Below are positions 11,268 to 21,459 of a DNA stretch of 64,000 nt, one piece after another. The stretch is from Larix kaempferi (taxonomy: Eukaryota; Streptophyta; Pinopsida; Pinales; Pinaceae). The number at the start of each line of letters is the position of its first letter. Position 1 is the stretch's first letter. The notes beneath the pieces were generated by a model, which was not told where the DNA came from, ran no database searches, and saw only the letters and a program-made list of their open reading frames with translations. A program made the position numbers and the translations under genes. The stretch is taken from positions 12,303,001-12,367,000 of the forward strand of contig BSBM01000779.1 in assembly GCA_027924585.1 (NCBI GenBank). The letters run 5' to 3'.

Positions 11268-12294
11268 TATTATAATTCAAATCTCCACTTCTCCGTTCGT
11301 GATCACATTGCTCTATCGATCACACAAAAGGACACTATGGATGGAAGATCTAGGTTGACTTAGATGACTTGCTACTAGAAGTACACTCTTCAGCTGAGAA
11401 TCTTACAGTTTCTTTTGATTTCATGACATGTACGCTACTCTTTGTATAGAAAACCAGCGTATTTCTTGACATGTGCACTACTCTTTGTATATAAAACCAG
11501 CGTACACCTTGGAAAAATACCCTACTTTGCTTAAGGACAACCAGCGTACATCTCCCAAAATGTTGTAAACGCAAGTTGTAAAGCACAGAAGTTGCTTCTT
11601 GTACGCTACTCTTGTTGTATGAAACCCGCATACATCTTAAGATGAAATCAAAAAATATATTAATTTGACGAATTGGGATTAGTTGAAGTTGGTTCTGCAA
11701 CTTCCCCAACCTCCCAATTCAACCACCTCTCGATCTAAACTGCCTACCTTGTCCCATAAATACAAGGAGGATCCATGAGAGGGGTTAGATAGAAAGCGTG
11801 ATAAACTTGGAGAGAATGCTTTGAGTACTGTTACGATGGAGGAATTCCCAAGTCAGAGTGAAGAGCAGGATCCCAGGATCCAGTTGCAGAAACATCTCTA
11901 CACATTAGGTATATTGTACTAATTCATGTTTCTTTGACAATAAAAAGGTTGAAACACCCTTCCTGTCCCAAATCGAATGTCTACTAGATTGTATATTCAT
12001 TTGGATTAATATCTTGTTATATTTGATGATCAAGTTGTTTATTCTTTCATCATATTTTTTATATCCAAGATACGTTGAGGAAGGTATCTTTTGTGTTGCA
12101 GGTCTGCCAAGCAGAAGATCAAGCGGGAGTTCAAGAGAAAGCTAAGACTAGTCGTCAATAAGAGGTATTTATTTCAATCTCGATCTCTTTCTTTTGCAGT
12201 AAATAAATGAAATATAATCAATGTGTTTACCTTTCAACCCTGCCCAGTTGCTAGTGTCAATCTCCTCACTATAAGGTAGAAATCCTGAACAACA
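11268..12294 (+). repeat. Element T 5' LTR
   Basis: It runs from TATTATAATTCAAATC to GAACAACA. The terminal TA...CA differs from canonical TG...CA, in both copies. It holds repeated phrases GTACGCTACTC(T)TTGTAT and 'ACCAGCGTA' (11428-11640), so the TACGC/GCGTA theme of the leader repeats is also in the LTR. CATAAATACAAGG near 11756 is a possible TATA region. Confidence 0.85.
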
Positions 12295-12297
12295 GAC

Positions 12298-12314
12298 TGG
12301 TGACTCCGTTGGGG
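12298..12314 (+). promoter_or_regulatory. Element T primer binding site
   Basis: TGGTGACTCCGTTGGGG three bases after the LTR end. It begins with the obligatory TGG and resembles the TGGCGACTC-type sites of Tat/Ogre gypsy elements, which are usually assigned to tRNA-Arg. The exact tRNA cannot be assigned by eye. Confidence 0.7.
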
Positions 12315-12529
12315 AGTAACCGTGTGTTTCACTGCTCTAGGAGACCTAGTTAGGTGTTCTTCCAACCCATTTTTCAGTCTTTTGATTGTCTGAGAGGCCT
12401 TGTAGTTCTTTGTTACCTATTCTCTCTTACATGACTCATCTCAGTTGACTATTGCAAAGCCTATTTGTGCCCTTCTAAGGCATGTACGTTGGTTTACCCT
12501 ACTTATAGTAGTGTTTTGTCATGATGTAC

Positions 12530-12700
12530 CCTACTTTGTCTACTACACAGTAGCGTATTTTAGCTGATGTACATTGCTTTGTCTACTACACAGTAGCGTA
12601 TCTTTCCTAGTATACGCTGCTTTGTCTACTACACAGTAGCGTATCTTTCCTAGTATACGCTGCTTTATGCACTACACAGTAGTGTATTTTTCCTATAGTG
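12530..12700 (+). repeat. Tandem hairpin repeats in element T leader
   Basis: About four copies of a roughly 45-bp unit. Each contains TACGCTGCTTTGTCTAC followed by 'TACACAGTAGCGTA'. The two arms (TACGCTGCTTTGT and, reverse-complemented, TACGCTACTGT) can pair, so each unit is a potential stem-loop. First copies read TACCCTACTTTG/'TACATTGCTTTG' and are more divergent; the two central copies are near-identical. The array lies in the leader where packaging or dimerisation signals are expected, which is inference. Confidence 0.8.
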
Positions 12701-14483
12701 TCCAATTTGTTGTTAGCGTTTGATTTCCAAGCTTTTGGTTTCTTTCCCATCCTGTTGCTTTGCTTCCCTCACTGACCCCTAAGACCTTCCATGTCCCTAT
12801 TGAGTCTTGTTTTCCTCTCCGATGTCTCTTAGATTTTTTTTTTCTTGTTTGAGTCTTTGTTTAAGTGTCTTCACTGCCTTCTAGCCCTTTTTGAAGTTCA
12901 TGCACTATTCTCTTTTTGACATAGATGCACGCTTTGGCCCTAGTTGCTGGTTGCAATCATACAAACCTACGTTATTATCGTTAGATGTTTGTGGAAACAT
13001 TAGCACGCTTTCTCTTTGTCTTATCCTTTCCATTAGGGTTTGACCTTCAAGTTTGAGTCCTTAGGGTTGCTTCTGAAAGGTTGCTTGGTTTAGATGCTTC
13101 CTAATTGTTTTTCAGTTTAGTCCAAGTGAGTCAAAGCCTCCAATTTAGTCTTCTTTCGAGTCTGTGTGCTTGGTAAGGTCACTTGTTGGTTCACTTGCTT
13201 ACTCCTTTACTTGGCTTAGTGTTTTCTTAGGGCTTTGATGCTTAGGAGCAGCCTGTGAGGTCTACCTTTCCATTAAGAGCATTTCTTTTCCCTGTCTCTT
13301 TACACTTTGTTTCCAAGTCTCAAGTTTGTCTTTTGCAAAAACTTGGCAAGTCAAGTCTTCCTCAGATCGTTTGATTTGTTTGTTTTGAACCATTTAGGTG
13401 TTAGTATTACTCGCACTTCACTTTTAGGTCTTACTTACGCTTTTACAAGTTCTTTTTCTTTTACAATTATCAAAAAAAGCAAAAATTGTTTTAAGTAGCT
13501 TAGTAGTAAGGTCTATCGTATTTTTGTAGTATAGTTTCCTTTGAAATATTAAAAGAAAATACAAAAAGATTTTTTTTAGGTTTGCTTATCTTTAGTTTTG
13601 GAAATCAATGAATGAGAAAGTTTAGTGAAAGTTCATTGCTTTTATGTACTTTCCATTTCAGTCACAACCACGCCACACACTTCACTACAACCTTTGAGTA
13701 AGAAAAGCCATTTAAAAAGAAATCCTAATAAAATTAGTTAGCAACATTTTTCTTTTTTAGGTATACACGACATCAACTAGCTTAGGCTAGATTTTCCAAC
13801 TTAAATCACCTTAAATTGCTCGAAACTGGCTTCATTACTCAATAATCATAGTGCGACTATCTTTTAGGTAAATCCATCTGTATCAAAATCTCTTGGGAAA
13901 CTCTACTGAAACTAGATCTAAGCACGAGGTCGTGTGAGACTAGAATTGCTGAGGATAACGCCTCACTTTCTTTTCGAGCATAAACCAGAGTTGTCTCGCA
14001 TACGGGGATCCTTTTGGATTTTGGGCTTTGTTACCCTGCCCATGTGTTACGACTATATTGACGACTGTCCCCCAAAGAATTTTCGTACTTATGGTACCGT
14101 TAGTATCTTGACCATCTAGGACTCTACACAGGTGACGACGGAAGGCTATTTCTGTTGTACCTAGGACAGACGTGGGAGGAAACCCTCTATAGAAATTTGG
14201 GAAGGAGGTTTGGTGATTCAAACACTTGCACCCAGAGGACCTATATGTGGACCCCGGGTAACTATTCTTCATCCTTTGTTGGTAAGTTCTGGGCCCTAAT
14301 CATCCCAAAATTCCCTCCAGAAGGAATCTATTTTCCTGGTTTGGATTACCTTAGGACATTTTTAGTGGTGTGCTCTTTGTGCCGCTTGTTTTTTGGCCTT
14401 AGATATTTTTGGCCCATTGAGTCGGAAACTATGGAAAGCATCCTGGTGAGCACCAATCAAGGGACCCCTATTCAAGGGGCTCC
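12701..14483 (+). other. Element T leader, no gene recognised
   Basis: T-rich, non-coding-looking leader up to about 13900. At 14155-14619 there is a 154-codon open frame ('YLGQTWEETLYRNLGRRFGD...') overlapping the start of the long frame. It could be the remnant of a capsid N-terminus, but I recognise no domain in it and do not call a gene. Confidence 0.5.
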
Positions 14484-16556
14484 TTGTGCTTTTCCATTCA
14501 TTGGGAACATTGGTACTCCCTTAATGGCTACTTTGAATCTTTCGGGATTCACTATAAGCTACCGGTTTGGTTGTTTTCCACTCCGAACGCCTTGCATTCT
14601 CTTGATGCTTCTCAAGTAAGCACCTCACTTCAAGAGCATCAAAACCCTATGCCTGCTTTGACAGTAACATATTCTCCTCCTCCTTCTACCTCATGTGGCG
14701 AAAGTAGTAATACTAGTAACCAGCATTCTAAAAGGAATAGACGGGGGAAGAATAGGAAGAAGATGCCAAAGCAAGGGGGCAGCCAGCCAGCCTCTGAAGG
14801 TCATGCTGGGGGCACCCACCCAACCTCTGGAAGTCATGTTGGGGGAAATATTTCAGTCACTGCAAATCATACTGAACTTATGCAACCAGCCTCTAGAGGT
14901 CATGCTGGGGGCACCCACCCAACCTTTGGAGGTCATGTTGAAGGAAAAATTTCAGTCACTGGAAATCATACTGAACTTCTCCACCCAGCCTCTGAAGGTC
15001 ATGCTGGGGGCATCTACCCAACCTCTGGTGGTCATGTTGGGAGAACTCGCTCATTCACTGTAATTCATACTGAACCCACCCACCCAGCCTCTAGAAGTCA
15101 TGCTAGGGGAACCTACCCAGCCTCTGGAGGTCATGCTGGGAGAAAAATTTCAGTCACTGCAAATAATATTGAAAGCATGTCTTCAACCACTGTTGCTCAT
15201 GTTGAAGACATGTCATTGATCACTGCTGGTCATATTAATGACAAGTCACCAGTTCCTATGAGTCATACTAGAGACACTGAAATAACCACTACAAGTCATG
15301 CTGAGAATGTTAACATTGTTGACAAACCTAATAAACAGAAGCTTAAGTTCCCTTGTAAGTTTTGCGAGGGAGACCACCTGAACTATTTGTGCCCTATACT
15401 TCTAGAAGTGCAAAGAGTGTGGTCCATAGTTCAAAAGTCTTATGCTTATGAGCAACCAACCACTGCAAGTCAAGCTGGGGGCACACTATCAGCCAATGCT
15501 AGTCATGTTGAGAGTACTGTTGTTGTAAAGGAGTCTAAGCTTATCGGACGGAAGCCAAAGTTACCTTGTAAAATTTTTAAGGGAGATCACCTTACTCACC
15601 TGTGCCCTGCTATTACAGAGGTGCGGAGAGTGTGGTCCATGTCTGAAGGATCCTCTGCTCCTAAACTGTCTTTAGATTCCCAACAACTTGATCAACCTTT
15701 GATTGATGAAGTGGTTGAACCAATGCAATATTTAGTCAACCCCACTATTTCTTCGGAGAGTGAAGTGATCGAATCAATGCAATCTTCGACCGATCCCATC
15801 AGTCCTTCAGAGACCGATGCACCTGTCCCTGAAGTCTTCTGCACTACTAGTTCGGATGTTTCTGAAATGGGGGGCACTTCATCTGTTTCGAGTAAACCCT
15901 TACCAAGCTCTGGGATTATTTTCTTTGATTGGAATAGTCTAACTGGACCTCTCCTTCCTTCTGCTACACCTTTTCAAATAAAGGTTGATATTGGAAACCA
16001 TGTAGTTCATCGATGTATTGTAGATGAAGGAGCCTCTGTTAGTATCTTATCCCCTTATGCTTGGAGAGATTTAGGTTTTCCTAACCTTGTTCCAGTTGTT
16101 AATTGGCCGTTGACTTTCGATAAAAGACCTAGTGAACCATTGGGATTCCTCCCTCAAGTACCTGTTACTTTGGGTGGAAAAACAGTCTTAGTTGATTTTA
16201 TGGTTTTAAAGGACCCTATGGATTTTGATATGATCCTAGGGTGTGATTATGTATATGCCATGCATGCTGTGGTGTCTACGCTCTTTCGTGTGATGCATTT
16301 TCCTCACAACGAAAGCATTGTCACTATTGATAAACTTACATTTGTTGATCCCGTTTATTACCCAACTATAGACCAAGTGTCTCCCTCGCCAGTAGGCACT
16401 ACCATGTCACAATCAAATATTGTGGCATATTGTTCTTTGAGTCCAATTGTTACTGAGAAGAAGCCTCTGAATTCATTCTTATCTTCTCGGGACTGGGTCC
16501 CGATAATTGACCAGGTGATGACTCCATCTGAATGTTTAGACATGCGTTCTATTTGA
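14484..16556 (+). CDS. Element T 690-codon protein: repeats, zinc knuckles, protease-like domain
   Basis: An intact open frame. Its start at 14484 is the first ATG, and the functional start may be elsewhere since a frame overlaps upstream. Residues ~98-230 are imperfect Gly/His-rich repeats of the type GHAGGTHPTSGGHVGG alternating with 'KISVTANHTE'. A zinc knuckle CKFCEGDHLNYLC (CX2CX4HX4C) lies near residue 290. A second copy near residue 361 reads CKIFKGDHLTHLC, with the second Cys replaced by Phe. Residues ~490-610 resemble a retropepsin: CIVDEGASVSILSPYAW, where the usual Asp-Thr/Ser-Gly is Asp-Glu-Gly, later 'DMILGCDYV'. The protein is therefore a gag-nucleocapsid-protease type polyprotein without polymerase. 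The Asp-Glu-Gly site may be inactive or a lineage feature. The Gly/His repeats have no assigned function. The frame's survival over 2 kb, when neighbours are full of stops, is notable. Confidence 0.72.
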   Translation: MCFSIHWEHWYSLNGYFESFGIHYKLPVWLFSTPNALHSLDASQVSTSLQEHQNPMPALTVTYSPPPSTSCGESSNTSNQHSKRNRRGKNRKKMPKQGGSQPASEGHAGGTHPTSGSHVGGNISVTANHTELMQPASRGHAGGTHPTFGGHVEGKISVTGNHTELLHPASEGHAGGIYPTSGGHVGRTRSFTVIHTEPTHPASRSHARGTYPASGGHAGRKISVTANNIESMSSTTVAHVEDMSLITAGHINDKSPVPMSHTRDTEITTTSHAENVNIVDKPNKQKLKFPCKFCEGDHLNYLCPILLEVQRVWSIVQKSYAYEQPTTASQAGGTLSANASHVESTVVVKESKLIGRKPKLPCKIFKGDHLTHLCPAITEVRRVWSMSEGSSAPKLSLDSQQLDQPLIDEVVEPMQYLVNPTISSESEVIESMQSSTDPISPSETDAPVPEVFCTTSSDVSEMGGTSSVSSKPLPSSGIIFFDWNSLTGPLLPSATPFQIKVDIGNHVVHRCIVDEGASVSILSPYAWRDLGFPNLVPVVNWPLTFDKRPSEPLGFLPQVPVTLGGKTVLVDFMVLKDPMDFDMILGCDYVYAMHAVVSTLFRVMHFPHNESIVTIDKLTFVDPVYYPTIDQVSPSPVGTTMSQSNIVAYCSLSPIVTEKKPLNSFLSSRDWVPIIDQVMTPSECLDMRSI

Positions 16557-16635
16557 GATGATATACTTCCATTTGATGAAGTTTTCCTAGATTCTATAAT
16601 GCAGTCTGCCATTCATTTGGACATTGATCCACCGA

Positions 16636-16905
16636 CGAGCATTCTTCCACCTTCACTTCGAGCTCGTTAAAAACAGTAAGGAGGTTATGAGCATTTCTTC
16701 CATCTTCACTTCAAGCTCATTAAAAATAGTAAGGAAGTTACGAGCATTTATATCATCTTCACTTCGAGCTCGTTAAAAACAGTAAGGAAGTTACGAGCAT
16801 TTCTTCCATCTTCACTTCGAGATCGTTAAAAATGGTAAGGAAGTTATGAGCATTCTTCCATCTCTCCTTTGAGCTCGTTAAAAATAGTAAGGAGGTCACG
16901 AGTTT
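16636..16905 (+). repeat. 53-bp tandem repeats in element T
   Basis: Five units with a 53-bp period, anchored by GAGCTCGTTAAAAACAGTAAGG at 16660, 16713, 16766, 16819 and 16871 (variants AAGCTCATT, GAGATCGTT). Intervening text is CATTTCTTCCATCTTCACTT. Degenerate 'GCTCGTTAAA' and 'GACTC(G/C)TTAAA' phrases continue to about 17600. The array directly follows the stop of the long frame. Confidence 0.88.
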
Positions 16906-18817
16906 ACTTTTTCAGGCTCGTTAAATCTTTACGAAAAAATATTTTTATAGAGTTCTTTCACGCTCTTGTTAGACTCTTTAAATATGACAAGATTGTTGAG
17001 TATAGTTATCCTTTCAGACTCGTTAAAGGATTTGAAGCGACATCCACCTTGGTATAAGTTTACCCCTTTTCTGGACCTTGGCAGATCACTTACGAAAAAG
17101 GAATACTCTAGTCATACATGGCTAGAAGAGTTCTCCTCTCATTGTTTTATACTTTTTCGGGGGAGGGAACTAACTGTACGAAAAAGGACTTTTGGAGCCT
17201 CTCTTTAGGGTTTTCAGGCTCTCTAAATATGAAAACACCAAGTGAGCATTCACCTACTCGGGCTCGATGTGAAATCCATGAGAGGGTATATAGAGGATTG
17301 TTTAAGTTTTTCAAACTCTATAAACAGGAAAACACCTGCGAGCATTAACCTACTCAAGCTCGATATTAAAATCCATGAGTAAGTGTATGGAGTTATTGTT
17401 TATGTTTTTCAGACTCCTTAAAATTGAAAACACCAGCGAGCAAGAACAGATCTCGGATCGATATTAAAATCTAGAGATCATTATTATAGAGCATTCTTCT
17501 ATCTCTTCTTCTAACTCTTTAAACAATGAAGAAGGTCCCGAGTCTTCCTCCCATGAGCTCGTTAAACTTATTACATGGTTGGACTTATTGAGTTTTCTAT
17601 CTTTCTTGGACTCATTAAAACAACAAGAAGGTCATTCTTTTACCAAAAAGAATAAGGGATAAGAAGGGTATATCACATCTTTTTCAGTTTCAAAGGCAGT
17701 TCAGTCAGTCATGTCCTTGAACACTAAACCTACTTAAGTCTTTCATGTCAGTTGGGTTTTTAGTTTTTGACCTTTGGGTGAACCTGATCTCCGAGTTTTT
17801 ACTCCCCCGGTTGGTTATTCTTCCAACTATATGGAGGGTCTGTTGATGTCTCCTACATTGCAGGCTTATATCACTTCCCCTTTATGTTAAAAGCTGCCTA
17901 AGTCACTTTGTGTCGTGCTCACTATTCAAGGATACATCCTATGTCGGCCATTCTGTAGTTTACCTTGACTTCATGTGTCAGCCATCCTGGTGTCAATTTG
18001 TTTCATCTTGTTACTCGTCCTACTCCACATCAGCTCATACCTATGACTGTTCCTCGTGTTGGATGATGGAGGATGCATTAATTCCTCCCTTCCAGTGGAC
18101 TTCTTCCCATCGACTTCAACTCATTATGCTCTGGGAACGGAGTTTAGAGTTTCAGTTAGTACCTTGGGAATCGTAGTCATTAGTGGCATTTTTCTTCGTT
18201 GTTGAATAAATGGGAATACATCAATGTCTCTTATTCGACAGGTTCCTCAAGTGTTCGACTTCAAGTCCTCTTATTCACACTTGTTGGATCGTACTAGGTA
18301 CATTGGGCCCCATTATCATTATTGATGGAAGCCCTCACGTTTGTTAACGGTATACATCAATGACCGGTAATCAAACGATACCCCACATGTTCGAATTCAG
18401 CTCATTTATTCGCATGGATAGGGTTTGTACCTTGGGTTGTTTGGATGAAGACCTTGGGACTCCAATAGAATCACCATGTTTATGTTATTACCCAAGCTAC
18501 GCAAGATTGAGCCTCACTCATTTTGGCTCTTCATGAGACATAGATACAGTTTGTTGTTATGACTATGATCTCTCATTTTGACATGGATCCATGCTTGTAT
18601 TTCAGTGGCCATGCTCCTTATATACATCTCCTAGTTATGTATCGGAGATCATGTTGTATCATGCTACACATCTATATGATGTCAAGATTGTAAATGCTCG
18701 CTGACCTTGATCGTTGTTTTAGGTGTTTTTGTGACTTTGTTCTGCGGTTTCTTGCTCCTCCTCTAACTTGGAATTATAATGTATTTCGGCCATCATTTCC
18801 CTCTGACCTCACACATT
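16906..18817 (+). other. Element T 3' non-coding region
   Basis: About 1.9 kb between the tandem repeats and the 3' LTR with no recognisable polymerase, integrase or envelope-like domain. Small open frames (for example 17910-18176) lack motifs. The first third carries decayed derivatives of the 53-bp repeat. Confidence 0.6.
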
Positions 18818-18825
18818 AGGGGGCA
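18818..18825 (+). promoter_or_regulatory. Element T polypurine tract
   Basis: AGGGGGCA immediately upstream of the 3' LTR. Such tracts prime plus-strand DNA synthesis. Its position confirms plus orientation and the 3' LTR boundary to within a few bases. Confidence 0.75.
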
Positions 18826-18827
18826 TC

Positions 18828-19866
18828 TATTATAGGTCAAATATACACTTCTCCGTCCGTGATCACATTGCTCTGTCAATCACACAAAAGGACACTATGG
18901 ATGGAAGAGCTAGGTTGACTTAGATGACTTGCTGCTAGAAGTACACTCTTCAGCTGGGAATCTTACAATTTCTCTTGATTTCATGACATGTATGCTACTC
19001 TTTGTATAGAAAACTAGCATATTTATTGACATTTACACTACAATTTGTATAGAAAAACCGCATACACATTCAAAAAATACCCTACTTTGATCAAGGACAA
19101 CTAGGGTACATCTCCCAAAATGTTGTAAACGCAAGTTGTAAAGCACAAAAGTTGCTTCTTGTATGCTACACTTGTTGTATGAAACCCACATATATCTTAA
19201 GATGAAATCAAAAAATATATTAATTTGACGAATTGGGATTAGTTGAAGTTGGTTCTGCAACTTCCCCAACCTCCCAATTCAACCACCTCTTGATCTAAAC
19301 TGCCTACCTTGTCCCATAAATACAAGGAGGATCCATGAGAGGGGTTAGATAGAAAGTATGATAAACTTGGAGAGAATGCTTTGAGTACTGTTACGCTGGA
19401 GGAATTCCCAAGTCAGAGTGAAGAGCAGGATCCCAGGATCCAGTTGAAGAAACATCTCTACACGTCAGGTATATTGTACTGATTCATGTTTCTTTGACAA
19501 TAAAAAGGTTGAAACACCCTTCCTATCCCAAATCGAATGTCTACTAGATTGTATATTCATTTGGATTAATATCTTGTTATATTTGATGATCAAGTTTTTT
19601 ATTCTTTCATCATATTTATTATATCCAAGATACGTTGAGGAAGGTATCTTTTGTGTTGCAGTTCCGCCAAGCAAAAGATCAAGTGGGAGATCAAGCAAAA
19701 GACTAAGTGAAAGCTAAGACCAGTCGTCAATAAAAGGTATTTCTTTCAATCTTGATCTCTTTCTTTTGCAGTAAATAAATGCAATATAATAAATGAGTTT
19801 ACCTGTCAACCCCGCCCAGTTGGTAGTGTCCATCTCCTCACTATAAGGTAGAAATCCTAAACAACA
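18828..19866 (+). repeat. Element T 3' LTR
   Basis: It begins TATTATAGGTCAAATATAC and ends CCTAAACAACA, colinear with the 5' copy at 11268-12294. Substitutions and a few small indels (for example an extra segment near 19690-19710) distinguish the copies, so the insertion is not recent. Confidence 0.87.
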
Positions 19867-20290
19867 CCGCCGCGTCACGTTCATCATGCTCCGGGTGTTG
19901 ATGTTAGGAACCTTCATGTTCATAATCTTTATGCTTCTGCTAAATACTATCTAGATGTAGTTATGGTGGATTTAGTAGTACTCCGTATGATATGATAGTC
20001 AATGGTTTGATCCAATGGAAAATTATGGTAAATGTAAATCAAGTTTATTGTCGGTAGCTACCCTCATAGTAATGAGATGGTTTTGATTCTAGTATATAAG
20101 GATGGGAAGGTCATTAGAGCAGTTTTAGATGTTTGTTTTCATGGATGTGAAAGTGGAAATATAATGTTGGACATGTAATCTTTTTTGAAGTAATATATTA
20201 TAATCTTACTTACAAAAAAAATGATTATAAAACAATAAATCTAACCATAATAACTTACCCTAAACATTGAGATTAAGATTATATTTTCAA

Positions 20291-20321
<31 letters not shown>

Positions 20322-21031
20322 TTAACGTATCAACCAAATTAAACATCAAATTAGTGTATAAATATGCATATAATACCCCTTCTAATTTAAACATGTAACC
20401 TTCTAAAACGTTTATATATTGTATCCACTTAATTTATGTATTATACATAACTATATCACTTAAAACGCACCAATATATTTGGTTGTATTATAATGTCTCG
20501 CACGTGGAGTTGAGTAATGTATGAGCATATGTACTTGAGAGTTAACCCATGGACCCAAACATAACTCAAAGCATGGATAGTTATTTATTTGTATGATTAC
20601 GAGGCTTAGATATTTAGTTGTATTTATGATTATCTTTGAAGAAGTAATTCGACAAGAGCTCCTATGTTAGACTAATCATATAAACATTTTAATCGTACTT
20701 GTATAGAGAGAGTTACTTTGTCAAAATTGCATATGTGTTTTTATCTTGAAACTCCAATGTTATTACTAACTTGTAGTTTAAAAAAAAAAAACCTATAACT
20801 TATATTCAAACATGAATTAAAGTTATAATACTCCTTACAAGTATCAAGTATATATCATTCTTTGAAAAATATTTTCTTTTTAATGCTGGAGCCTATAAAA
20901 TAAACATATATATGGCCTTTTTCTTGCCAAAATTAAGTTACACAGAGTAACTAGTAGTTTAGTAGTTCTGATTAGCATATCAAAACAAAAGAAAACAAAG
21001 AAAAAATGAACCTAATAAAATTTTAAACTGC
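19867..21031. other. Unassigned AT-rich DNA
   Basis: Right flank of element T. It does not continue the Cop1 RNase H gene. 19867-20210 ends in a short A run and could be a worn retroposon 3' end, but no domain is readable. The remainder is AT-rich; the last ~100 bp (A-rich on the plus strand, T-rich on minus) lies downstream of the LINE RNase H relic and may be its 3' untranslated region. Confidence 0.5.
20289..20332. repeat. (ATT)n microsatellite
   Basis: About 13 uninterrupted ATT/TTA trinucleotide repeats inside AT-rich DNA. No association with a gene is visible. Confidence 0.95.
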
Positions 21032-21459
21032 CTAAACTATATAAGGAAAATATTTATACTCCTCAAAACATAACAGAGTTCCAATCACCCCAACAACTCT
21101 TTTGGACAAGATGTTAGCCAAGGAGTTTATTTCCATGAAAATATGTTTGATTGAAATCTTGTTGAAGTAGTCCATAAGCTTCCTGGTTCTGTAACACCAC
21201 TGATCCAACCTAATAATTTGTAGGGAATAAGTAACAACAACCCAATCCACAATGACCCTTGAGTCACCAAATACTTGTAAATTAAAAAAAAAAAACATAA
21301 GTGAAAACTTTAAAAGTCCCCAAAGGGATAATAACTCAACCCTGGAGTTTGTACATGTGCCACATCCCATTTTTAATAAGAAATAAGGATCCTTTGCTAG
21401 CTTTACTACCATCCCTCCACCACATAGTTCCATATTTGATGCACCATCAAAGTAACCAC
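21032..21459 (-). pseudogene. LINE RNase H domain (3' part of split LINE)
   Basis: An RVT_3/RNase H-type domain, minus strand. It would remove RNA from the RNA-DNA hybrid during LINE integration. Visible motifs are YFDGAS (first catalytic Asp), MGCGTCTNSRVELLSLWGLL (second acidic residue, the Glu of RVELL), 'LQVFGDSRVIVDW' (Asp of GDS) and a C-terminal 'HIFMEINSLANILSKRVVG', where Asn occupies the place of the usual Asp in EINxxADxLSK. The open part is 133 codons from 21433, but the domain clearly begins upstream at 21459, where element A cuts it. A poly-Phe stretch (A-run in the plus strand near 21285) is a likely slippage expansion. Confidence 0.82.

Larger units (their letters stand above)
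11268..19866 (+). mobile_element. T: gag/protease-only LTR retrotransposon (gypsy-like)
   Basis: An 8.6-kb element in plus orientation, inserted into Cop1 RNase H. LTRs of 1,027 bp (5') and 1,039 bp (3') are similar along their whole length (roughly 93-95% by eye). The primer site, a repeat-bearing leader, one long open frame with zinc-knuckle and protease-like parts, a 53-bp tandem repeat, a long non-coding tail and a polypurine tract follow in order. No RT, RNase H or integrase is present, so it is non-autonomous. The primer sequence and large size recall the Tat-type gypsy lineage, which is inference. The right flank does not resume Cop1, and no 5-bp target duplication is visible (GGTAC left, CCGCC right), so the right side has been rearranged. 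Confidence 0.8.

Noticed and set aside
14695-15063. 122-codon plus-strand frame overlapping the element T protein
   Set aside because: It is another frame through the same nucleotide repeats that encode the GHAGG region; it exists because the repeats lack stops in two frames.
19867-20221. Possible LINE or SINE 3' end terminating in an A run
   Set aside because: The A run is only about nine bases, no domain or promoter box is readable and no target duplication is seen, so I left it unassigned.
20289-20332. Matrix attachment or origin-like AT region
   Set aside because: An ATT microsatellite in AT-rich DNA is not sufficient evidence for either function.
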